Below the pieces are notes generated by a model that was not told where the DNA came from, did not search any database, and saw only the letters and a list, made by a program, of their open reading frames with translations. A stretch of 64,000 nucleotides of DNA from Pyrus communis (lineage: Eukaryota; Streptophyta; Magnoliopsida; Rosales; Rosaceae). Within the stretch, counting starts at the first letter, position 1. Every line of letters begins with the position of its first letter. The stretch covers positions 12,449,100 through 12,513,099 of the forward strand of contig NC_084816.1 in the NCBI RefSeq assembly GCF_963583255.1, read 5' to 3'. The translations under genes and the position numbers were made by a program. Below, in pieces: positions 1 through 12,000 of the stretch.

Positions 1-2660
1 AACCTTCTCATATCCTGAGAAAAACAATAATTGCTTCACTAACCCCTCTGTCAGCACACATTCAGTTATGTTGAACATCAATAGGTTGACAAACTAGTGC
101 CATACTCAGTTCGGTTGAATATCACTGGAGTCATAGAATCAAGAACTCTTAGTTGGGCAAGAGTCCTTGACTCTCTCGCCAAACGAGGTCACTTCATTAG
201 TTTTCTCGTCAAAGTGAGGTGTTACTTAGATTACTTAGTGTTCGACACATGGAAAGTCGAACTATTATTGAACGTCATAGGCAAAGGCATAACCTTGTCT
301 CCATGTTCGTAGAACCCTAGGCTGAGTGTGTGTCTTCATCGGTTGTAGTTGCTCGGTGCAGAAGTAAGGAAACACGTTTCATCACTGCACCACCACATTC
401 ATTACATTCGCCCGACCAAGCTCGGTAAGGAGTTGACATGCCCGCATTAGCAATACCACATAAGAAAGTATTTATGTGCTTAGTTGGTTTTCTAATTTCT
501 AGAGTCAACAGAGCTATTGACTCTAGTATAATTCAAATTATTTAAGCTCTTTTAAAAAAATTGAAAACAAACGGAGATGTGTTATTTTTGGTACTATTAT
601 CCTAATCCTTTCTTTTATCACATGATTCCCACACCACATGATTTGTACGTACGCATGTGAACCAACCCGTCCCTAGCTAGCTATCTCGTTTTTGTTTTTA
701 TTTCATTGGTTGTGCTAGGCACTTGAGGAACATGGTTTATTTGGTTGTAGATTCATGCTCCCACTGCCCGAATACTTATAAACATAACTTGTGGCCAAAT
801 GTGACTTGAATTTTTTCAACAACAAAGCCTTACTATTAAGTGGAGTCGGCAATATGAATCCTAAAAGATCACTGCGTCTTGTGCCATATCTTTCGTTAGG
901 TCCAAATAGTTCAAGTCTTTTTTTAAAGTCTTTTAAAGTTTTTTTTCTACCGTTTTAGCCTTGAACCTCTATTTCGTAATCAAATCTTCTAAAAAAATAT
1001 ATTAAAAAAAAAAAAAATTGAGGTGCATGGACAACCAACATTAACATTATCAAGTTTTGGACAAGGATTGTCTGCCCTCCCACTTTCGGTGCCCTCCCGT
1101 ATCCTTATGTTTGTGTGGTCATGGTTAAGACACGTCAACATTTTATATTACTATTCATTTTTATTTTATTATCTCTATAAAAAAATAATATAAAATATTA
1201 ACGTTGCTAAACCGTGATCATATAAAACAAGAAGGCATGAAAAGACATCAAAAATAAAAAGGCAAACAATCCTTGTCCTCAAGTTTTTAGTGAATGTGAC
1301 AGTCTCCAAACCACAAGGATTTTAATTGGAATAGCCGCGAAGGACACGAACATCATGGGGTGTGGCTTCAGGGGTGCAGGTGTGGGGGCCGGTATGTACA
1401 ATTATAAATATGTGGTCTTTTATTAAGAAATGTTTGAGTGTAAGTTCCAAATACAGCAAGGAAACTCCAACCAGTCCCCAACATATTGAGCCGTTAGTAG
1501 GGACCCCCACTCTTCTTGGCATGGCCTCTATCCTAACTTTTTCTTATTAATAGGGTTCTAAGGGTTTTATTGACTGACTGATATTTTGTGATAAGATGTT
1601 GACAATTCTTACCACCCTACTTGAAATTTGATGTACTTCGGAGTTCAGTAATTTTACTTGTAAGTAAAAAAATTTATATTTAAATTTTCTGATATTAAAA
1701 CATGAGTACATTCTTCAAAATTATATAAAATAAAAAAATAAAAAAATAAAAAAAAAAACCAAGATTAATAACATTATTAAATTTTTTCCATTAAACTTGA
1801 CATGGATACATTTTAAAATCAAAGAAAAAAGAATGTACCCATATAAGTTTAAAAATGGATTATAAAAAAATTGTACATTTTACATATAACAAATTGGTAT
1901 ATTTAAGAATGGGTACATATAATTAGCATGGGTACATTTAGCAAAATAAAAAGTACAAATAAAAAATATATATGGGTACAAATACAAATAAACTTTAAAA
2001 AATATGGGCACAAAAAGAAATTAATATATGGGTACAAATTAAAAAAGAGTTACAAATTAAAAATGGGTACAAACTAAAACTAAAAATATATGATAAAAAA
2101 TTTAGTCATAAATATAAATATACTAATTGTAACATTTTTAACATTAAATGAATATATTTAGAAAAAAAAAATATTTTATTATTGAAATAATTAATGATGT
2201 TATTAATACCCAAGGATTTTGATAAAAAAAATTGAAAATGAATAGGATTTTAATCAATGGAGTAGCAAAAGGAAGGATGAGAACCTAATTTCTCCTATTT
2301 TTAATCCCACAAATTATGGTTTTTTTAATTTAAAATCTCATTTATATAAACAACTAAAATTTCTAATTTTTAATTTAAAAAATATAGTAACGTACATAGA
2401 AATAAATTATCACATTAATTTTAGGGATCTTGATCAAAAACTAAAAATCAACAAGGTTTTAATTAAAAAATATTCATAACTAAGGACTGCATCTAAAGTC
2501 TCCCTATAATATAAGATAACATTCTCTTAATACACGAGATTACCTCAAAATGTATTTGGTTAATCACCAAACGCTCATCCCTCATAAAAATATAAAGATA
2601 AATTACACAATGGAGAAGTACATATATTGCGTCTCATGCTTAATCAAGTATTGTAATCCA
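1..2660. other. Intergenic AT-rich DNA, no gene recognised
   Basis: I see no credible coding region here. The few open frames are short, lack family resemblance and overlap on opposite strands. The stretch from about 1600 is very AT-rich with homopolymer runs. It contains the degenerate GGGTACA-rich array listed separately. Confidence 0.6.
1800..2085. repeat. Degenerate array of ATGGGTACAAAT-like motifs
   Basis: Variants of 'ATGGGTACAAAT' and 'GGGTACA' recur at irregular spacing in an AT-rich background, for example near 1910, 1930, 1972, 2030 and 2063. Spacing is not constant, so this is not a clean tandem repeat. It may be the remnant of a minisatellite or of an AT-rich transposon. Function unknown. 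Confidence 0.5.
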
Positions 2661-2664
2661 TTTA

Positions 2665-3025
2665 CACTATGTTTGGATAAAGATATTTAAGATTACTAAG
2701 GAATTTTAAAATGACGGAAATTGAAATGACAGGATTTTATTTTCTATAATTTGTGAATTTTCTTGTTTGGTTAACCTAAAAGAACAATGGAATTGAATAT
2801 ATAATTTGTTATTTTTAAACTTTCAATCATAGAAATTGGAAAATGACACCTATTTACATGGAATTTAAAATTGGGAATTGGATGTCCTAAATTCCAAGTT
2901 CTTTTTCCATGCAGAAATTTTAAATTTCTATGTTTATGAATCCAAATAAGGGAATTGATGCCTGTATTTATAAATTCTGACTTTTATCTAAATTCCAAGT
3001 TTATTTTTCTCATTCAAACATAGTG
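2665..3025. mobile_element. Tourist-like (PIF/Harbinger-type) MITE
   Basis: The 361-bp element begins CACTATGTTTGG and ends in the inverse, CAAACATAGTG. It is flanked on both sides by TTA (2662-2664 and 3026-3028), the 3-bp target duplication typical of PIF/Harbinger elements. It has no coding capacity and an AT-rich interior with several internal partial palindromes. TIRs and TSD are seen directly; assignment to the superfamily is from family knowledge. Confidence 0.75.
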
Positions 3026-3431
3026 TTAGTTATTAATCAAAGTACTAATTGACTAACTCTTATTGTGATGATATTTTGAATTCGAATGCAAAGTAGAACA
3101 TCTTAGCTAAGTCCAAATTCGTTAGTTAGCATATGTTTAAACCAAAAACCTCGAAGCAACATACAATCGAAGCAAAAACTCTCTTTAATGCAAGTTCCTA
3201 TCATTTTTCTTTTTCTTTCTTTTTTAATGGTGAAAGATGACCCAAATTTCAAGTTTTAAACGGATAATTAAATGAGTAGATTCTTGTTTTGATTTCATTC
3301 CTTAGTCAATTGAATCATAATTTAAACACAAGTAATTAAGAGTTGATTGCGTTGATTAGAAAAAGAAAGAAAAAGGAGCGGAGGAAGGAGGATTGAGCAG
3401 AGAATGTGCAAGAGAACATTCCAGCAGGGAC

Positions 3432-3433
<2 letters not shown>

Positions 3434-3473
<40 letters not shown>
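3434..3473. repeat. (GA)n microsatellite
   Basis: About 20 uninterrupted AG/GA units. A short open frame across it simply reads the repeat as Arg-Glu and is not a gene. Confidence 0.95.
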
Positions 3474-3476
<3 letters not shown>

Positions 3477-3641
3477 GACAAATTAAGTAAAAATACTGAG
3501 AACCTAGTCAACATTGTGGGCCGCTTATCTTACACATGCACAACCCTGATTGAAGGCAATTCGGTCACATGCCCACCACATCATCCTCTTCTTTTTTTTA
3601 ATCCAAAAGCATAAAAATCCCATCAGACTAAATTTTTGAAG

Positions 3642-3810
3642 AGTACTGTTAGAATGAAGAAATCTATAAATTAAATTAGCAAACTAAATTAAATGTCACC
3701 AATAGAAAATAAACCTATTTATCAACGATTAAATAATAATCCAATCACCAACTTTCATGTTATTTAATTTTCAAAATTTACTCTATAGATTTAGTCTTCC
3801 TAACATTACT
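3642..3810. mobile_element. Small MITE with AGTA(A/C)TGTTAG termini
   Basis: The left end starts AGTACTGTTAGAATGAAG. The right end, reverse-complemented, starts AGTAATGTTAGGAAGAC, giving imperfect terminal inverted repeats of roughly 30 bp around an AT-rich 169-bp unit. Related sequence occurs at about 6480-6635, 38754-38953 and 57490-57590, so this is a dispersed family in this window. I could not define a target-site duplication. Confidence 0.55.
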
Positions 3811-4119
3811 TTTTTTTGAGTAACTGAAACACGTGACATGTTATATTTACATGAATAAATATACAATCACAATGGGGTAACTCTATAGTTGGGAATGAAT
3901 TTCAGACTCGTATTTCACACGATACGTCTTAGATTCTATTCCTGATGCTGGTGAATCATATAATTGTAGCCAGAGAAAGATTGCAATACATTTGTGAGTC
4001 TTCCTAACCCCCGAAAAAATGAATTGCCGTGATAAAAGAAATACCAACTTTTTAAGAGAAAACACGAATAAATGTACATCATCAATATAAATTTTTTTTT
4101 TTTTTTAACAAGCAATATT

Positions 4120-4256
4120 TTCTACACTAAGGGGAGAATGTGGGTTTGGCCTCATAATATGCTATCGATAATATGGTTCAAATTTAGCGAGAATCGAACT
4201 TAAGATTTATCACTTTAAAGTAAAAAAAAATATCACTAAACCGTAATACTAAATAA
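4120..4256 (-). mobile_element. Degenerate SINE-like element
   Basis: On the minus strand this resembles the tRNA-headed repeats at 46782-46922 and 62124-62251. It has a 'GTTTAGTGAT'-type box A region, a box-B-like segment (reverse of GAGAATCGAACTTAAG), and then the stretch common to the family (a 'GAACCATATTAT' type string followed by a TAGCATATTATGAGG-type tail). It is strongly mutated. A tRNA-derived SINE relic is the best explanation. Confidence 0.45.
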
Positions 4257-4812
4257 TCATAATCAATTTAATATAAGTAAAATAATTTCACTCCTTGTCA
4301 GTAATAAAAGAAATACCCACTCGCATGTCCTATACTCCTGTCCTAGTCTTCTTTACTTGTATCCTTCATTTCCATTGTTCTTTTTACTCAGTTTTTCCCT
4401 CTCACAACATTTATAAAACAAATTAAAGCTTCCATTGATTCTTCCCAAAATCCCACCGCCACCGTCCCATTTTTTATTAGTTTGACAACTTTTTGAGCTT
4501 CTTTCATCTTCTTTAAGACTGCCCAAAAATCCATAAAAGCCCAGAATCTTTGACACTTTTTCTTCTTTGCTAAATTCAAGGCTGACAGTTTGAAAATATT
4601 TACCTAAAAAGAAAATCTTGACACCATCATTGTCATCCTTGTACTTCCATCAACTTTTTCAACCCCTTAAATTTTTCATTATTTTTCTTGCTCCTCCAAT
4701 CCAATCTCTCCATTCACTCCCCAAATCTTCAAGATCTCCCAATTGGGTCTCCATCATTTGCTCCAAAGGATTCACCCACTCCCCATTTTCTCTGCACTCT
4801 GTTCGTTTTTCT

Positions 4813-7800
4813 ATGTCTTGGAAAAACCACCAGCACTGCCACAGCTTGGTCGTGGACAGGCAATGCAAGATCAGGAAGCGCGGCGGCGGCTCGTCTTCCT
4901 CTTCGTCTTCCTTGGTCCGTAGGTACAGACTGAAGAGGGCAATCCTGGTCGGAAAGCGAGGCGGTTCCAGCACGCCAGTCCCCACTTGGAAGACTCTGAG
5001 CGCCGCGGCGGCTGTGGAGGGATCACCTTGTACGGCGACGATGGTGGCAAATGGGGATGAGGATGATGAGAAGATGGCAAAGCTGCAGCAGCGGAGACCG
5101 GCTTCGGAACACGATGGCCGCGGCGGCGGTAAAGGGAAGGAACTGGTGTCGGTTTCGGCGAGAAAGCTGGCGGCGACTTTGTGGGAAATGAATGAACAAG
5201 AACAAGTTCCCTTGAGAAAGAAGGATTCCAAAGTTGCTCAAGTTCCTTCCTTAGCCGGTTCCTTGCCGCCAAAGTCATCAGATCCATCCTCTACTCCTAT
5301 TTATGAGGTAAGGATTATTTTATTTATTTATTTACTTTTTCTTTTCATATTGTCTTTATATATTCAATGAAAATGCAAAAAAAGAGAACCAAAAAAATTG
5401 CAGAAAAGAAAATGAGTTGGAAAATTCACTTTGTTTATCGAGCTTCTTGTGTTTACATATTAGATAGTAACACAAATCCAAATTGTTCATTTTTTTTGTT
5501 AGCATTATTCAATGGCAAATGAATTTGGCAAACATTTTTTTTCTTGGCTTATTCAATATGAATGTCATAAATTAGATAAATCTATTTATTTTTTTTAGAA
5601 ACTGGTATTATCATTCAAAAAGTCTCATTGTACACTACTTTTTAGTCTATTTTTCTTTCTGATTATAAAAAATTTAAAACGCAAAATAAATTTTTTAGAG
5701 TGCCAACAATTCCCTTCTTTTTTATACAAGCTATACTCTATATTAATTTATGCTAAGGAGATAGAAAGTTGAAAATAAAACCTTAATCACCAAGTCGAAG
5801 AGATTTGTATTTTGTGATATATACTGTTATTATATAGAATGGAAGTGTAAGTTTCTTGTTTATTAATTCGAGTTTGAAAGTAATATTGCTTGTTGTTGGG
5901 AATTGTGCAGAGAAAAAATGAAAGTGGGGATGGTGGACGCCAGAGAGGATTGTCGGTCGTTTCTCAGAAACATTGTTTGAATGATTACCAAATGGGAGGC
6001 TTCGAGAGACCTACAAGTGCCAGTTTAACTGAGGTAAAAGTTCAACAGCATTTCAATCTCAATGTGTATATATATTTCATTGATAAAACAGAAGAGAGGT
6101 ACATGTTTTCCGGAATTTATTTTTACAGTTTGTGTGGAAGGGGTGAATTTTTTTTTAAAAAAATGACAAGAAGATACAGTGATTCAAATAAAGTTTGTCC
6201 CCATAGAATGGAGCATAAATACAAATCTAGTTTTCTGCCTTGTCATTTTCAATGAATAGGATTTAAATTTTTGTATTTGAAAAAGTTGATCCAGTTCATC
6301 ACTTTCGTGTTTAAAAATTGCACAATTGGCTAGAATCATCATTTTTCGACATTTGGGTGTGGAAATGACTAATTAGCTGTGTCGAACATCGTTCGTCATA
6401 CCAAATGTCAAAAAATGACCAATCATGTTAATTGCCCTTAAAAATTAGCTCTTCAATTTAAATAATTAATCTAATGCATTTGCTTTAATGGTCAACTAGA
6501 ATGTTTGTTGCTTAATAAATGATGTGTCATCAATAGAAAATAAGTGCGTTAATCGACACTTATTTAATAAAACAACCACATCGTTTGGTTTACACAATTT
6601 GGTTTAAAATTTTAGTTTTCCTAGCATTACTTCAAAAAGAATGTTTGTTATACTTAACAAAAATTCTACCATGCTTTGAAGTCTCATACTCCGGAACACC
6701 ATAAAAAATCCCATTGCTTAAAGTACGCACTCCTGCGCCCGAGAATTCGAGTTCGCTTCCTTATTCCCTGATATCGCTTGTATCAAAAAGAATTTGTTAC
6801 TTCAATCTTTGAGTGGACATGTTGATTGCATTAGGCTGCAAGGTTTTCAAGAGTGAATTTCTAGGATGATGAATGAGTAGACATGTTGATTGAATTTCAC
6901 AATGTGCAGGTCAAATATCAATCCTGTGGGAAACCTGATCGAAAATGCATACACGGATTTAAGACCGGTTTGAAGGATGTCAGTAGTGGCCTTTCTACAT
7001 CTAAAGAGCTTGTGAAAGTTCTTGCTCGCGTTTCGGGTCTTAAAGAGCAGCATTCTTTGACTACAACCCTACTCTCAGCCTTACGAGTTGAGCTTGATCG
7101 AGCACGTGTCCAGGTTCATCAAATGATCCGAGAACAGAGGTCTAACTGCGACGAAATTGAGTATCTCATGAAGAAGTTCGCAGAAGAAAAGACGGCCTGG
7201 AAAAGTAAGGAGCGAGAGAGGATACGTGCTGCAATAGCGTGCATGGCAGAAGAACTTGAGGTGGAGAAGAAGCTAAGAAGACAAACAGAAAGGTTGAACA
7301 AGAAGCTAGGGAAAGAACTTGCAGATAAAGAGGCAGCTCTGTCGAAGGCCACGAAAGAGCTCGAGAGGGAGAAGAGGGCAAAAGAGATTTTTGAACAAGT
7401 TTGTGATGAGTTAGCCACAGGTCTTGGGGAGGACAGAGCACAAGTCGAAGAGCTAAAGAAAGAATCAGAGAAAGTCCGTGAAGAAGTGGAGAAGGAGAGG
7501 CAAATGCTACAGCTAGCCGATGTGTTGCGCGAGGAGAGAGTCCAGATGAAGCTTTCTGAAGCCAAATATCATTTTGAGGAGAAAAATGCCGTTGTGGAAC
7601 AGCTAAAGAATGAACTAGAGGCTCATTTGAGATCCAAAACGCGCGAAGGTAGTCACAGTTCTCCAGATTTCAGTAAAATCAAGGAACTCGAGGCTTATTT
7701 AAAGAAGATAAATTTTGGATCATTTCAGAACTCGAAGATAGAAGGGAATGAAATGGAAGTTTCTGCGTACAGAGTGGAATGTGAAGACGATTCAAAACGG

Positions 7801-8253
7801 ACTTCAGTTGATAGCGATCTTCATTCCATCGAGCTAAGCATGGACAATAACAACAAGAGCTACAAATGGAGTTACAGTTGTGGAGATGATACTGAAGATG
7901 ATTCAAAGCGGACTTCGGTTGATAAACAATTCAAAGGGAGAAGATCGCTCTCTGAAAAAATACAATGGGAAAGCATATGCTTAAACAAAAATTCCAGCGG
8001 TATCGATTGGGAGTTTGGCGTAAAATCTCAATGGCAGTCAGACGGGCGGCTTATAGAAATATCAGAGCTTGTTCCTCTAACTCAAACCCCAGAACATGAA
8101 ACCGAAACAAAGAAAAATGGTTCTGTTAAGGGTCTCGCAGACCATAGGTTATCGAATTCAAAAGTGGTTCCGATCCATAGCCTAGCCAGTGCAACTTGTC
8201 AGTTCCAATCCTTTCCGACGAAGGATCCAGGAAACGAAGTATGCGGAAGTTAG
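4813..8253 (+). CDS. Coiled-coil protein, At5g41620 / USO1-like family
   Basis: Predicted exons are 4813-5307, 5911-6033 and 6910-8253, all with GT/AG borders and phase 0 joins, giving about 653 residues. The start at 4813 (MSWKN...) was chosen because the N-terminal family signature follows at once: basic IRKRGG, a serine run, then RYRLKRAILVGKRGGSSTPVP. An in-frame ATG at 4618 would only add a hydrophobic stretch that looks like 5' UTR. A second conserved block, ARKLAATLWEMNE, is at about residues 114-126. Exon 3 opens with KVLARVSGLKEQHS and LLSALRVELDRAR, followed by a long Glu/Lys/Arg-rich coiled coil (about residues 240-430) and an acidic, serine-rich tail. The family is plant-specific and annotated only by weak similarity to the yeast vesicle-tether Uso1; its biochemical role is not established. 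The C-terminus ends at VCGS. I did not recognise the usual family C-terminal block, so the end may be divergent. Truncated copies lie at 26323-28050 and 32433 onward. Confidence 0.85.
6480..6635. mobile_element. Half-copy of the AGTAATGYTAGG MITE, in an intron
   Basis: The right end (about 6605-6633) reads TTTTAGTTTTCCTAGCATTACT, matching the right terminus of the MITE at 3642-3810. The internal 'ATCAATAGAAAATAAG' stretch also matches. The left terminus is not recognisable. It lies in intron 2 of the coiled-coil gene. Confidence 0.45.
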
Positions 8254-8539
8254 ACGGATGGGCCACAAGGATGGTTCGAAGCTTCAACTAGCAGGAAGAA
8301 AAGACCAATGCCGGGATCAAGAGAATATCGACGTTTTCATTTTACTTCCTCCCCGCAACGCATTGCTTTGCTTGTGTTTTCAAATCTTGCCACTAAAATT
8401 GTTTGCATCGATCATGTTCGATATTACAGATAGAACAAATGTATATACACTTTTACACATTGCTTTGTATGGAACCAAATATAATTTGTTTTGAGTTCTG
8501 AGAAATGTACATCATTTGCTGCATGGTTTCTTCTTGATC

Positions 8540-9070
8540 CTTGGGGATAGCGAACGTTACGAACCTCGCCAAGTCGACAGTGACTTGGTTGGCGAAATTC
8601 TTGACGTCCAAGGCAAGGCGCTCACCATTTTTGCATTAGCCGCACTTGGACAACACGATAGCTTGCATTTTTATGATTGTAGAACAATGCCGGATACAAT
8701 GCCTGAAGCATTGTGGAGAATGCATTTCAAGGGTAGAGCGAAGAACCGTGACTACTTAAGTAGGTCTGCGGTCGCATTCGGAATCAACATAACAAATTCA
8801 ACATGTTTGGGAAAACATATTTATGAACTTGATCTCCATACACAGCAAGAAAGTACAGAACCATATTAAACTTCATCTGTAGCAGATTCTTTATGGTACA
8901 AATCAGTGGGAACGATTCACATTTGACAAACGAGAACCATATGCGAAAGCAAGGCGACCTGGTTACAGAGGAAATACATCATTGATGATATATGTACAAA
9001 AGGGTCGTCTGATTATTATTGAACAGGCCTCCATTTTGCAAACCACTGTCGGATGGTGAACTGATGAAAC
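8540..9070. other. Spacer between two genes, with a coding-like remnant
   Basis: This is the space between the convergent coiled-coil gene and NIT4. On the plus strand a stretch reads IANVTNLAKSTVTWLAKF and, after a possible intron ending TGTAG, an altered version of MPDATRLVLDELANRSIV. The versions at 28020-28250 and 32700-32925 keep the second part intact, while here about 40 bp are rearranged or missing. The amino-acid-like character in three copies hints at a decayed gene fragment, but I cannot name a family. A 117-residue open frame here (8516-8869) is not conserved in the other two copies and is not called a gene. Confidence 0.3.
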
Positions 9071-9074
9071 CTAA

Positions 9075-12000
9075 TTATGGCTTATGTGAGACTTCGCGAT
9101 CGGTCTTTGCTGAGGCTGATGTGAAAGTAACTGGAGTTGCTGGATGGTCCCTCACGATCAAGCTAAGCACTTCGGGCCGTGAATAGTGGCCAACCACATC
9201 AAAGTCAAATTTCGCCCTTGCTATTTCTCCAAGATCTATGCAACATTTGGACATTAGAAATATCAGAGCTCAGTCTCCTTAAACAAAACAGCTAAAACTC
9301 TAGACATAGTATGATAGTTTTACTACAGGTGGAATGCTTCTCTCTTTATACTAATTTCTTTGTTTACAGTTTTTGGTTTACCACTATATTCCACTAAATG
9401 AGTGCTTATTTGATTTACCACTATATTCGATTCCTCCAATGTGAGTTTGTGCGGTCTTTCTAAACTTCGAGCAGGCAATATAACTATTTAAGGAAAACAC
9501 TTGTCCTCATGAAACGTAGCCACAAGCTTGCAACCATAACCACCATAATCTATGTGCCTGTGTGAGAGAGAGGATCAATCAAATTATATTATCAACTAAA
9601 CCATATTGCCTCGCATCATACACATAACAGCACAACAGAGAGCCTAGATCATAGAGTTTCAGTAAATTATACCAACACTTACTTTCAAATACTTCTTATT
9701 TTTAAAAGCTCTGTACCGCTTCCCCGCTATATTGAAATTTAGAGAAACTTCTTATACCATACTAGGGTTCTCACTTTACTAGAAATGTTACATTAAGGTT
9801 GCATATCAACTGATGCATCTGGTGTCCGTTTTATGTTTAGATATTATCCGAAACAGACAAAATATAGGAAATATCTTACAGGCAGATGTAGTAACTTGAG
9901 GTTAAGTTATGCTGAAATCTATTATGGGATGTGAGGGTACTTTAATTTCTGAAAATAGAATGGAGGTTCCTGCCATTTCGCTTAAGTTGAAGTTTTTCTA
10001 ATTTCCACAACATCTCAAAGCCGGATTGTTGTAGCTCAAAATTATGTCAGCACAGCTTGCAATCTAGATGCTTAATTGCTGTTAGAAGAGAACAAGCAGA
10101 TGACATACCAAGATCTGCTGAGATGAGTGCCTCCCCATCATAATTGGGTCCAGCAAGAACAGTCCCTGACGGTGAGATAATAACACTGCCTCCGGCACAG
10201 ACGACAGAATCTGGAGCAGGTTCCTCTCCTGCAAATGCATATTCTGGAGGAGGGGGGTAGTCTTTCCTTCGACAGAACTGATTGGCTGATAGGACAAAAC
10301 ACCCACCCTCTAAGGCAATATGAGTCATTGATGCTTGCCATAAATCCCTGGAATCAGCCGTAGGAGCACAATATATCTCAATGCCTGCACACAACAAAGC
10401 ATCCTGCATCAAGTCATAGTACTAAAGCATCAAAAGCAATACTAAGAACGCCTTTAAACTCCACCAAGAAATGCATCGTTTCTACCATTAATTTTCATGT
10501 TCACGTTGTCTTGAACTAAAACACAGTTGATGCACAAAGTTGGATCAACTTAGATTGGACCCTAAAACCACACAAACGCACAGGAACACAAAGATGTATC
10601 ATGGTTCACCTTCACCTGAAGTTGGGCTACGTTCACGCTGGTGTAGTTCTGTTTCATTATGCAAATGCAGGTTACATTGTACAGGAGTTTGAGAGAGTGG
10701 AGAGTCCAGGGTTTATTATGAGATTCCTCTCTCAAATGAGGGTGGGGTTGCCCTTATAGAGTAAAGGATAGAATAAGGGCAAGCCTCCCCTTTGCATATA
10801 TTCAAGCTGGCTAACTAAGGCCCAAACATGATCAAATATGATATCAACAAACACACAGATGTTCTCGAGTCATTGTGTTGGAAAGAAAGTAGCTAGGAAA
10901 AACCATGTATTGAATGGATGGTAAATTGCCAACTTGGTAAGGACAACCAGACTATGCCACAAATGTTGGCAGACTATTCTTAAGTCTTTAGAAGAAGTGT
11001 AAGTGTAAATCAAGCCAGTGTCTTATTTCAATTTGAGTTAATTGAGTAGCAACATACTTATCCAATCGCCCAGGAACCTAGAAACTGACTCAACCCCACA
11101 TAAAGATCGCAGAACAGTATACTTAACTCAACTACCTAGATAGCCAAATAATCTTTTTGACCTGATACCTGTCTGTATACAAGTCAACACCCCATATGGA
11201 ACTCAAACTTGCATGGCAAAGCATGAAAACTGGAAGTAAGCAGGTTCAAACAGGGCTATAGCTTGGAAGTAAAATGAGAAACCCAAATAGCTAACCTTTA
11301 GCAAGGTAAAATTAGAAAGCCATGTAAAGCCATCCTTCATTCATAGAGCACTAAACTAAATGATGCAATTACAGACACCAAAATAAGAAATGAAAAGAAA
11401 TTGTATAATAGCTTCGAAGAAAACTGAAGTATTTAAAAAGTGAGTCAAAAATAATTAATGAAGTGTGATATTTCAAAATTTCCTGTTCAAATAACTAACC
11501 TTTAGCATACATTGCTGTCCTTAGAAGTGGCATCTTATTTTCCCAACAAATGGCAGCACCTATTTTTCCAATCGGAGTCTCAAACACAGGAATTGTAGAT
11601 CCATCTCCAAATCCCCAAATGATCCGCTCCAGTGCTGTGGGCATCATTTTTCGGTGCTTTCCCAAGTAGCAACCTTGAGAATCAAAAAACAGAACAGTGC
11701 AATAGAGTGTATATCCATCTCTCTCTATCACACCCATTACCAGGAATACCTTGTACTTTCCAGCCATTGCTGCCAATCGATCAACTTCAGGACCTGCATT
11801 AGTTAACAAAAAAAGTGAAACTACATATCATATGTTCACAGTTCTATTCGTAGACTGCATTTGGGTCAAACAATGACAATTTTAGAACATAGTGTCCGCC
11901 TGTGTTTTGATTTAAGATCAAAATATGATAGCATGCCTCAGTAAAGTTATTAACACTTGGTGTAACATAAGATTTGAATTCCATATATTAGGAAAACAAT

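Noticed and set aside
3393..3614. 73-codon frame over the GA microsatellite
   Set aside because: Coding only for an Arg-Glu repeat; no support.
4659..5231. 190-codon antisense frame over exon 1 of the coiled-coil gene
   Set aside because: Shadow of a Ser/Gly/Ala-rich GC-biased exon; the sense strand has the family motifs and splice sites.
7119..7565. Antisense frame over the coiled-coil exon
   Set aside because: Ser/Phe-rich mirror of a Glu/Lys/Arg-rich coiled coil; typical shadow.
8516..8869. 117-codon open frame between the coiled-coil gene and NIT4
   Set aside because: It is broken in both duplicated copies of the spacer and overlaps likely UTR.
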